From: Cristatella mucedo
Taxonomy: Eukaryota > Bryozoa > Phylactolaemata > Cristatellidae
Assembly: GCA_009760855.2 (NCBI GenBank)
Contig: WPIO01000124.1
Span: 932,501-996,500, forward strand
Direction: 5' to 3'
Length of the DNA: 64,000 nt
Below are positions 39,493 to 51,400 of the stretch, piece by piece. How positions within the stretch are numbered: the first letter of the stretch is position 1; every line of letters begins with the position of its first letter. The position numbers and the translations under genes are program-made. The notes under the pieces are model-generated. The model searched no databases, had not been told where the DNA came from, and saw only the letters and a program-made list of their open reading frames with translations.

Positions 39493-42400
39493 CTGTTAAA
39501 TGACAACGACAATTCAGAAATGGCTGGCTGGAGGGGCTGGGTCATTTTTGGCCAGCTTTAAATGACACGTTTGTATTAGTATGCGAAAAAAATCGCACTA
39601 TTTTGTTTCATTGAAACTTTCATGGAATACATAATCTTGAATAATTCATTTGAGTTTCTTTAGAGTGGCGATAATGTGTCGCGTTCAATTGTATATCGCC
39701 CACTATCTAGGCAACAGTAACGCTCATCTTTGGTTGAAATCATCTGGAATAAAATTGCCTACTATGACGTTCTTACAGTAAGATATTTGTCGATGCTCCA
39801 AATAAAGTTTTCCAGCCATCGGGAGGACAGTAAAGGTAGCTTAGCTTAAGGAAAATCGCCAGAGTACTCTACACGGAGCCTCGACTTTAAAGGAATGTTG
39901 CTTAGAACGCCTGGTTAGTAGTTTTCAATTTTTTCGATAGGTCTGCGAGCACTTTAGCATTTAGAAAATCGAGCCAACCTAGATGCTGGACTGATCTCGG
40001 CTAGGTAAATATGCTTCAAGTCCACCGAATCTGCTTTAGCCCCGAGACAACGAAGTTTGAATCACAAGCGTGAAGCTAGCGTGCTGTTGTAGTAACCTTT
40101 CTTAATTCAATCAAGCAACCACTTTGCATTTGTAGAGGCTTTGGCGCATTGTGCGAAGGCAAACATGCACATTCCCATTTCCCTATCTCTTTTTTTCAAT
40201 GCACCACTGGAGGTAAGACTTCCGCTCTGGTTTTACCGTCACCATTTACCGTGGACGAAACCATATTTAAAATGCAGCATAACATTGACGCCATAACATC
40301 GGCATTTTTTTGAAGATGGCTGAGGAATTATTTTGTTTGCTCCGTCGTGAAGTGCGCCTGTGATTAAGCTGCTCCTACGTCGTGCTCGGTGCGCCGTGCT
40401 CATGCTCAGTACAACGCGCAATAATACTATCTGCATCACACAAGCTCACCCATCGTAGACAACAACTTTGCTCGCTGAACACGATTGTGTACCTCGCAAA
40501 CTCAATGGGCGACATTTGCTTCTGGCATCTGTGACCAATTTTGTTTTCGCCTCGTTCGAAGATCACTTTAGTAATTTCTTGCACACGAAAATCTGCCAGC
40601 TAGTTACGATACTGATTGCTTTAATGCGGTTGGTCAACTGGCAATCATAATACTAAAAACGCATCCAGAACAAAAATACTAGTAATCCCAAAATAAGCAT
40701 ATGACAATGGTAACAGGATTTTTTTGAGCTCGCCGGTATTTAGTATTTATTACCCGCGCCTGTAAAACTGCTGTCTCAAAAGTACTATTTAAAATGAGCT
40801 CAGAATATACCATAGAATGAAGGGACCTAAAAGTGAGCGACAAAACCTTGAAGTCAATCCGTTTCTTGACTGGTAGCCAGTGCATGTCGGCGAGAAGTGG
40901 AGTAATGTGGCAACTGCGACGCTCACTACAGACAAGCCTAGCTGCAGAGTTTTGCACCAGCTGCAATCGCCTGATCGCACATGCTGGTAGGGCAGTAAGT
41001 AGTGAGTTGCAGAAGTCGAGACGGGATGTTACGAATGCATGGACCACCTTGGACGTGGTCTCCTTATCTAAACAAGCCCGAATAGTTTTAGCAATATTAT
41101 GAAGCTGAAATAGGCGGATTTGACTGTGGAGCTGATATGGTTGTCTAATGAGAGGTCGCTTTGGAATATGACACCTAGATTTCGAGCTGATCCGACCGGA
41201 GATATGCTGGCAGAGCCAATTTTGAGCGTCCGCCTTTCCAGTTTCTTAATCGCACTCGGTTTGCCCATAAATAGTAAGTTGATTTTCTCATCATTCAATT
41301 TAAGAAAGTTTGCTGCCATCCATGTGCGGATGTCATCAATTCATGCAGAAAGTGAGTTGAGAGAATTTGAGGTGCTCGAAGGCTGGGAGGGATCAAAGCA
41401 AAGATACAACTGAGTGTCATCCGCGTAGAAGTGAAAGCCTAGATTGTGCTTGGCAATCACATCAGCAAGAGGGAGAGTATAAACCGTGAAAAGAACCGGA
41501 CCTAGCACGGAGCCCTGAGGCACGCCATATTTCAGAGGTACCTCAGATAATCTTTGTCCATTCACGTCAATATTCTGGAGTCTCCCACTGAGATATGACC
41601 TGAACCACTGCAGAGCAGTGCCAGTGATGCCCAGGCGAGATGAGAGGCCCTCTAGAAGAACTTTGTGATCGATGGTATCGAAAGCTGCCGAAAGATCGAG
41701 CAAAACAAGCAGAGACACTCTACCCATGTCTGCATTCCTAAGTAGGTCGTGGCATACCCTAAGCAATGCTGACTGACTCTGTGGAGTGATTAGCTCTAAA
41801 GCCAGACTGGAACTTACTAGCAAGGTGTGAGGCTTCGATATGTTCAATGACGCGCGTTGCATGACATCAAATGTTCGATATAACTGACCCTCCAGTTAAT
41901 CATCACCAGTGGCTACTGAGTAGCTCGATAATGCTGTACAGGAAACTTTGGGCTCTTTTAAAACCAAGCACGACTCTCCACAATAAGTACAAGCGTAAAA
42001 ACCCGTATTAGTTTCTGTCGCGAGAACTAAAAATGTAAATCTGCGGACTGTTGATTGTGAAAGATTGGCTTCAAATATCCAATAACTAGAGACAGATTTA
42101 ATGCTGCTCGACGGCAACTGCCAACCGGTTTGTTTTGCACGCTGTTCATTAGCAGAGTCGGTCGTTTATTAGACTCTAGCCACTACTAACCTTCACAGGG
42201 TCATCACTGGTCCACACTTCCAAAACAAAATCAATTACTTCCAAGGCGTGGGTGACCAGTACCAATGCGGCAGTCTCACTGCGAACCTCTGTCACGGTCA
42301 TTCTCGTATCGAATGGTTCATCTGAAAAATTGTACTAATATTGTTAGTCATTCTGTAGCTGGCGAGTCATGCATGAAATCTCTTAAGTTTATTGTCTATT

Positions 42401-45400
42401 TGACGATCTTCCGAATTGCACTGAGGTTGCCGCATCTACGAGCTTTGCGTGCAACCACTTCTACGGCAGTCCTTACTAAATAGATCCATTTCAACTGACG
42501 CAATGAGATGTCGCTGGCGGCAGTAGCGCAGGCTGCTCTAGCCAAATCGTTGCGATCGCCCTCGATCTGACTTTGCTTTCAACGAGTCGACGCGGGGATC
42601 TTTTTTTCTTCTCCTCAAACTTTAGAGTCTTTTAGTCTTCTAGCAGAAGAAGCAGCAGCAAGTATTCGCTTTCTCTTTTTCTTTGTATCTGGAAGAGCTT
42701 ACCTGTCACCAAGATAGTGGTACTGTCTCTGCCCCACGTGTTTTCAGACCAGCACCGGTATATCCCCATATCGCTCGACTTCACTTCTCTAATGGTTAAC
42801 TGTATTAACTTCACTTCATCGCTTCTCTTTTCCTGAAATGTAAGCGACATGCACTCCTCCTGACGCTGCGAGTTGCCCGCTATTCAGCAATCGGTGGCAA
42901 TCTGACTTCGCGGTGAGGCCACCGGCCAGCATTGCGAGGCGAGCTCTAGCAGCACAACTTTTTAACCGGCATTCGAAAGGTCAAGGAACTTGGCCGTTTC
43001 GCGGCCGCGGCAAATGCAAGCGCTGGTGCGATCTCGGATGTGGCAACGCCGACGAAACGCTTCTCCAGCGAAGCACTGGCGAAGCGTTTGACTTACGTCG
43101 GTGAGAGCGAAGCGATCGCCACCCGTTACGTCTCTTTCGCCGCGGGGGCTAGCGATAAGCCTCTGCCAGCCACTGCTTTGAAAGCTCTTCGACTGGTCGC
43201 TAATCTCGCATCCGATGGTGAGCGACGACATGCCGACCTTGGCCTGCGCTCTCGAACTCGTGCTCGCGACAATCGAAGTGGCTACACGACGACGACGACG
43301 ACGACGAGTGCGAAAAGAGCCGCCACCGCTGCCGCCGCCGCTGTCGAAAGGCGCGGGAAGCAGCAGCAGCGGCGGCAGCGAGGAGCCACACGCGTGCGTC
43401 GATCGCACAAGAGGTAGCGGAGCAGGCTCTCAGGCCTTTTGAAAAGCCCAGCAAGCTCCAGCGGGCAGACGAGGTGGCGCGAGCTGGCGTCGCGAAGCTC
43501 GACATTCCTCTCGCCTCTAAATCTACGTGCGTGCGCATGTGCGCGCGCGCACGTACCCACCAAGTAATGCTAGGGAGAAAGACGCCGTGTCGTTTCCGAA
43601 TGCATTGTACGCCAAGCAAGTGACGACGCCAGCCGTGGATCTGCTGACGTAAATGCGTGCGATACTGTACACATAAGAGCCGTTGGTCATAGTGGTGCTG
43701 ACTACCTCCTGTTCGTCCTGCGAAAAACGTATATGAGCGTATATATATATACTATATATATACTTCGAGCACTATCTTCATTGCCGTCAGCAGTGAGCTG
43801 CCGTTGCCTCGCGCAATTCAAGCTCTCCGCTCGTCCGTGTGCAAAGATGCGACTCTGCTCAAAGGTCGCACCGTGACATCGTCGTAATACATAGTTAATC
43901 TAGAACGACTTTCGCGCGACTCACGACGGTGACGAGGTTAGTTTTCGAGATGTCTTTCCATGACGATGCTGAGGAAAGAATTTCAGCATCTCACAGGAAA
44001 CACGGCTAACGAATAATAAGTCAGTGTTTTACCTTAGCCAGCCATCGGTACTCAGCAGTTGGCTGTCCGTCGGATAAACAGGAGACAAAGACTGACACGC
44101 CTTGTTTAGCAAAGTGGCTGCCGGTAATATTCGTACGCACATTCCTCGGTTGACCTTGCAGCAAAGAAAGACGATGGTTTTACTTTAGACGCTGTCACCA
44201 ACAGCGCAACATATCGATACCTCTGCTTACGGTTGCAGTGTATTGTAGGCCACGTTTATAAGGCAGTGGTTTAAAGATTACCGTATACGCAAGGAAACCT
44301 AGAGCTAATTTTTGCTGATGAATGAATATTGATGTAGAGATGGAGAGTGATTTGTGACCCACTTGGTCTCAAGACGTATACCTGAAGCTATACTAAGTAG
44401 CACTTTAAAAGTAAGAATAAATCAGTTTGACGTCAAAAGAATGTCTTACTGCTGAGAAAAATCCATATAGATTCATCAATTAGTGTCCAAGCTTAGATAA
44501 TTAATTTTTAGGAACTATCTAGTGACAGTTAGTTCAATCACTTTTTTCATTTTGATACAACGCTTTTATTAAAAATAATCAGTTTATTAAATTCGTCGAA
44601 TACAAGTCTCTAAAATAAGTAGGGCGACGCGAGAGTGCAATGATTTTATTGCGGTAAATATTTAGCAATCTTGATAAGTGATGGCTAGTTAAAGTCAGCG
44701 AATCTTTCAAAGTACTTGGACTGGTGACTAAAGTGCGAAATACATTCAGGAAACAGTAACGACTTTCACTTATATGCCATTGACACCCAGCCGCGTCATC
44801 GTAGCCGTCAAAATTAGCTTCGGTGACGAATAAAAGAAATGATTAGGCCGACTTTCTTTCATTGTCAGCGACAAACGCAAACTTCCTTGTAAGAAACTCA
44901 CAATTTACGGCTGGAATAAGTGATTAATCTGGCGTAGTAGTTGCAGTTTAGCACCGGAAAAGCATCTATCTTGCTAATAACGATTTATTTCTCTCAGCAC
45001 TTTGTCTTTGTCGTGAAAGGAACCTGGTGCTTGGCACCAGCTGCACACAAGGAAAGCAGCTGTGGCTGAGGGTGCACTAGCGAAATCCTATTCTTTATTT
45101 TTCAGAATTGCAGAAGCAGATGCATACTACGTCATATCTCAGTGAAAGATTTCAAAGCGTAAATGCAAATGGCTGACGCTAATTCGGGGAGGGATTAATG
45201 ACAGGGTAGCCCCACGGGGTTCGGTCTTTAACTCGCTTCTTTCCATTATCAGCCAACGCTCACCCTTTTGCCAATGTCGTCGATAAACAGGGGCCGCCAT
45301 TTATGTGCCGAGATACTCAGAGTAGCCTAAAACAATTTAGGGCGCATTTGTGACATTACATCTAGATTGATTCCTGAAATTCTCTCTATTAAGGACTCTC

Positions 45401-48400
45401 AGCCAGTGCCATAGTGGTCTGGAACGGGTGAAAAACTCAGCAGCGCTTGGTATGGTCGATCATCGATGGCGTAGGCACCACATCTAGAGACTTCTTTCTA
45501 TCCGACCTTTATTGGCACTCTATTAAGACTCAAGTCGACTTCAGCATCCTCTCTTTAGCGTATAAGCTGCTTCACTCGCGTGCGTGCGCCACCAGCGCCA
45601 CCTATAGGTGGCGCCTGTACGTATCCTATACGTGCGCCACCCTATGCACCATGCGCCACCCTATACGTACCCTATACGTGCGCCACCCTATACGTACCCT
45701 ATACGTGCGCCACAAGCGCCACCTATAGGTGCCAGCCCACGGCGTTCCTCGACTGTCTATCAATCGTCTAACGTTTGCTAGATTGAAATTTGTTTATTGT
45801 CGCGCCTTGAGTTCGTATGCGTATGTCGGGAACTCGCCCCCGGCTTCTGTCACCGCCTGCATTAGCCACGCATCGTCGAGTTTCAGTTAAATAGGCAGCT
45901 GCTCCGCGCTTTGCTTGCTCCGCGTGAACCATGCGGTCGGTCTTTGCTCCTATGCGCTTTGCATGGTTACTAGTGCATGATTCTAACGAGACTGGGCTCT
46001 CGTTCTATTGGTTGCCACGATTGACTCTTTGTGTGTCTATGCATGCTTGGCAAAGCTAGATCAATTGACCTTTGGTTAGCACCTCTCTATTGCATTGAGT
46101 TGTAGAACACCTGGGTGAAGGTTTAGTTTTTGTAAGGAGCTATAAAAAAAATTATTATTACATTACAGCATGTGTGGATAAATACAGACATAAATATATG
46201 CATGTACGTACATGCAGTCACTGACGGAGCCCAGGTGAAAGAGGCATTTGCCTCCCCCTACAGTCGAGTCAGGCAGCAACCTGGGTCAACCCATATTCAT
46301 ACACCCCCCAATCGTCACCAACGATACAATTACGTCTCAATTCCATTCGATGAGCATACACCGAGTTCGTGTCATGCAAACATTACGATTGTGCACTTTG
46401 ATTTGCTTTAATTTAGGGTCAGGCCCCGCCTACGTAACAATCTTGCGGGTTTTTTCCCTTATGTAAAAACTGTTCAGGCCTTGCCCTTACAATGAAAATC
46501 CTGGATTTGCCACTGCGTTCGGTACTTTCATGTTGCCCAACGTAGCAGCACATTGTCCCATGAAATGCAGGGTGAGTTCCTTCATATAAATTGCCATACG
46601 ATATGCAAAGCAGGTGCTCCTACAGGACAGGTGACTCATTTTATTTTTCAAGTACGTGCTAGTGGTTAACTGTTGATTAGGCGTTTTGCAATATCTTTTA
46701 ACGATCGCGATAGATAAAACTTGGGGACTTTTGCAATTATGGATTGCAGTCGGTCTGTACGGGAGGAATGTAAAGAATAAAAAGAAGCCACTGACAAAAA
46801 TTAAATTTTTCAGATGCAAGTGAAGGTTATTATGTGAAGGTTATTAAAGTTTCTTGTGAAGGCGCACGCTTTTAAGCAAGTGGCTTAACTATGCAATGCT
46901 ACTCAGCTAAAGTAAACACGCTTCAGAAACTTGATTTACGGATGACGGATGAAGCAACATCATTTGATTTTGCTATTTCGTGAATCTGTTTGAATGCAGC
47001 CAGGGATGCTGAGGAATTGGCAGACGCTAAAAGAGTGCAGCGTGCTGCAGTCGCGACGGAACAGAAGAAAACATCCCCAATCGCCAATCGCCAATGCAAA
47101 TACCAACCCCCAATGTCAGAGCAAACCTCTCGGACGGCGGCCGCAGCGAGTGCTTTAACAACAAGTCGAATCGCTCCGCACAGGTTTCGGGTCATTGTTA
47201 GGCTGGCTTCGAATATTTCTCTCGGTTAGTCGCAGTCTCCCAGTTGCGTTTGCAACGCCGCAGTAGTCGTTACACCGCATGCGCTCGCTGTTACCGCAAC
47301 GTCGTTTCACTCAAGTTAGGGCTGCCTCCAGCGTCTGAGGCCCCGAGGGATGCGTACATTTATGCGGACATTTATTATTCGCGAGCGCAGCTTGTGCGCG
47401 CATACAGGCACAGCGAGCGCAGGCTTGTGCGCATACTATTTACTTTTTGAGAAGCGGTAAGTTAAGCAATTAAATTAAATTAAATTAATATAAATAATTA
47501 GTTGAATTAAACTGTTATGTTTGGTAAAATCATGCATTATTCACGTCAGTCTCACTGCGGATGACTATGGCGAATGTACGGAACGATAATGCAACTTCGT
47601 TGATGTCTCCATTGTGCCGATTAAAAAAGGACATTAAATAAAGAATACGGGATCTTCTTTATTGGAGGACCAAAAGACTTGGCAACTACTTGCGCATGTC
47701 ATAACAAGAAAAATTACGCGATATAGGCATTGGTTTTATCACCGCTTTTCATCTGGATGTTTATCAGGAGCTTATTCCTTAAATTAAATTCTTAAATTAC
47801 GGTCCAGCCTCTCCTCGAGAGCGCTCAATAACTTTTAGTCTCCATCGTGTGCAGAAATTAAACGCTGCTGTTTTCCAGACAGGAGGATCCGTTGCCCCTA
47901 GAAACTGCCAAAACGTTGCCAGCCGTTCAATTTTGTCTCGATCGGTTACCAGTCAAGCCCAGGGGCTCTCGGATTAAAGTGCAGGCCGTGGATGCTTGAT
48001 CGCGTGGTGGAGATGAAAATTCAATTCGAAGTAGTTTAGTACTTCTCGTCGGGAGACCCCTTTTTTATTAACCAGATGAGAGGTTGCGCTCGGAGAGGTC
48101 CTGTTGATTGAGCGCTTCTTCGCCGAAGCCCGCGGAGCAGGAGCAGGAGCAGGCAGAGCAGGAGCAGGCAGAGCAGGAGCAGGCACCTTTCCAACCGTCC
48201 TTAGCTGCGAAGCGCTCTGGGTCGCTTAGCTTGTATCTCGCCGTCTAAATAGTTGGGATATTGCAGCTGACACCGGTCCAGGACCGATTCGTCCGATTAA
48301 ATACTAATTTTGAAAGTGCACACACAAAGGCTCTTCTGTAAGACTACAGGCTCATCCACAGTCTTTTTGCCAAAGTTCTCATCTTTATGATTGATCAACG

Positions 48401-51400
48401 GATATAGAGAAAAGTTCTTACGCTGACCTAAAAGGCCAAGGCCACGGCTTGGCTCCTCCAAACCTAGCTGAACTGCTGCACCAGTTTCATCCTCCTCGTG
48501 CCCTTGAGTCCGGTATGGACAATAATTTAGCTGTTTCATTGCTCCGCTTAAAGATCGTTGGCGACAGAAGCTTTAGCTCTGCAGGTCCTAGACTGTGGAG
48601 CTCGATTCCACGATTCTTATGCAACGACAACTACTCTCCTGCTGCCCACTACGGCTCATCCTTTTCAGCGGTCCTGGGCTGCTACTGCATGCTACTCACT
48701 ACCTCAACTGCTCTCCTGACTCTGCTATGCTACCCACTTTCTCTTTGTTGTGTGAGATGAAGTCTCTTGGCCACCGAATGCGTACCGAAAGCCGCTTAGG
48801 CTGTGAGTGGGCTACATAAAACCTCTTGCTTACCACCCACATAGTCTTTATGGCTTTGTGGAGTTACAGACGAAGATACATTACATTAGTGGCCACACAC
48901 TGTTGGTGAATATACGGCCAGTTTTAGTGAACGAAGTGAGTTTAATTCCAGCATCATTTTCCAGCGAGCCTTGTTGAGAGTTTAGTTCCACCATCATTTT
49001 CCAGCGAGCCTTGTTGAGAGCCTACTGCAGTTTCGTAGATTTATTGGCTCCCGTGAAAGAATGGATTTCGAAAGATCTCGTTCAGTTGAGGAGTACATTT
49101 TTCGATTCAATTTAAACTGTGGCCCTGAGCCAGCGCGTAATATGAATCTTTGCTACTCAATGTTATGTTTTTAGGCACCTTCTTAGAAAATTGATTTTTT
49201 GTAGTCCTTCTATAACATTAAATAGAAAATAGTTGTGGATTCCTGTGCGTCGAGATTTTCTTCACACGAAAAGAATCTTCGGCCTCGGCTTTCCTTTCTA
49301 CTAAGACCTTCCTTTTGGCCATAGTCAAGATGATGCTCATGATGATCATGATGATCATGATGATCATGATGATCATGATCATCATGATGATCATGATCAT
49401 CATGATCATCATGATCATCATGATGATCATGATGATCATGATCATCATGATGATCATGATGCTCATGATCATCATGATCATCATGATCATCATGATGATC
49501 ATGATGAGCATGATCATGATCATCATGATGATCATGCTCATGCTAGTCATGATGATCACCATGGTGATACGAATTGCTGTTATATCTAAGCTGCTGCTGC
49601 TTTCTGTTTTCTGCTGGCACCGGATCGAGCTTCTCAATAACATTGTGAATGGGAAAACCGGCGCCTTTCTCCGGCGTAGTTTGTACGCGTGCATGCGTGC
49701 GTGCGTGCGTGCGTGCATGCATCGCTTTGTTTGTAATTGCAACAGACAATCACTGTTGCTTTATTGTCTCGGGCAATCGCTATGGATTTCGCCATGGATT
49801 GCCCAGGGTTGAACGCGCAAAATGGCAGTATGTGCACCCACAGTGAGCGTTATGTCGATGTGTAATTACAAATTGAACAAGCCGATTTCCAGCAAATTTG
49901 AAACAGATTGCGGTAGAGGCCGGATCCTTGCCTTTGATTGCCAGTAATAATCCTAGATTGAACACTCACGGTAGGTTAAAAGTATGTGCGCCCACAGTGA
50001 ACTTTATCTGGCATTAAAATTTGGAGCTTTGAACAGCCAATACGTAGTCAATGCGATCCAGATTGCGGTAAAGGCCGGGCCACTGTCGTCGATTGCCGTG
50101 CGCTGCCCTCGATTGTTTCTGTGTCGATTGTTTGAAAGGATATAGCTGCACTTTTAATGCAGTGTAGTGCAATACGCAAGAAACGTTGGAGCTTCACTCA
50201 GCAACTGTTGGTCCATTTGTAACGGACCGTTATGGATTGGCGTATTTCCCCGGCTTATGGCCGTCGATTACCGTGCGTTGCCGTCAATTGAACGTTCGCA
50301 ATTGGTGAAAATTATGCGTACGCATATGTACATGCTACGTGGAATGAGAGTTGCAGTTTATACCAGCCAATCTTGTCAATTTTCCACGGATTTTGCTATT
50401 GGCCCATACCAATGCTGTTGATTGCCGTGCATTGCTGACAGTTAACAAGCAAAGCATCTTGAAAATACCAGGGTTTTATTTGGATACAGCGGAATGTTAT
50501 ATGTAATGACAATTGGGACTTCGAACAGCCAATTTCTCTTCAATTTGCCACAAATTGGGGTACTGGCCCGGGCCATTTCTGTCGATAGCAATTCAGTGCT
50601 CGCAATTGTACGTGTACGATTGGTTGAAAGGATGTGATTGCACTTTAAACACGGTGGACTGTGGCAGGTAAGATACATTTGATCTCGGCCCAGTCACTCT
50701 CCAGTGATTTTCGATTGATCGTAATGGATTGCCGTATTTGTTCGGGCCATTGCCGTCGATTGCCATGCATTGCCCAAGATTGAACGGTCAGAGCTGGTTG
50801 AGATGGTTGCAGGTATGTGCTCGAGCAGTGAGATGTTACGTGGAATGAGAATTGGAGCTTGGTGCAGCCAATTTCTCGTCGATTTGCCATGGACTGCGGT
50901 AGTGGTCCCTACCATTGCTGTCAATTGCCGTGCATTGTTAACAATTAGCGTGCAAAATAGCTTGAAATTCCTGCGATTTCTCTTTTAGCACAAAGAAATG
51001 TGAAATGCGATGACAATTGGCACTTCGTGCAGTCAATTTGTTGTCGACTTGCCACGGATTGTAGTGCATTGCTTCTTCGAGCCCAGCCGTTGTCGTAGAT
51101 TGCCATGCATGGCCCAAGATTGTTTGAGCGCAACCTCTTAAAAGGATGCGGTTGACTTTAACCAGTGTGCTTTGTAACATGCATTCTAAATTGGAGCATT
51201 GCAAACCCCGATTTCAAGGCCTTTTCCATCGGATTGCTGTAGATTGGGGTATTGGCCCGGGCCATTAAAGTAAATTGCAGGGCGTTGCTGCCGATTGGTC
51301 GAGGCAATTGCAGTGAAATTGTGTGATTACACAATAACCTAAAATTATAGCAACGTGAAATCACTAATAGAGCTTAAAGTGTACGTATTCTGGTCGTTCA

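Noticed and set aside
43040-43442. GC-rich plus-strand ORFs (Arg, Ala and Gln runs) or a CpG-island promoter
   Set aside because: The opposite strand holds an Ig half-domain exon with matching phases and splice sites, which explains the composition better.
44200-44310. Possible FN3-like minus exon (FKPLPYKRGLQYTAT) upstream of Ig domain A
   Set aside because: Its donor would be phase 0 while the next exon needs phase 1, so it cannot join the established chain.
45595-45731. CRISPR-like spaced repeat
   Set aside because: The context is an animal genome and the units are contiguous tandem repeats without unique spacers. It is a minisatellite.
49218-49812. Met/Ile-rich ORFs on both strands
   Set aside because: Products of the palindromic ATGATC microsatellite.
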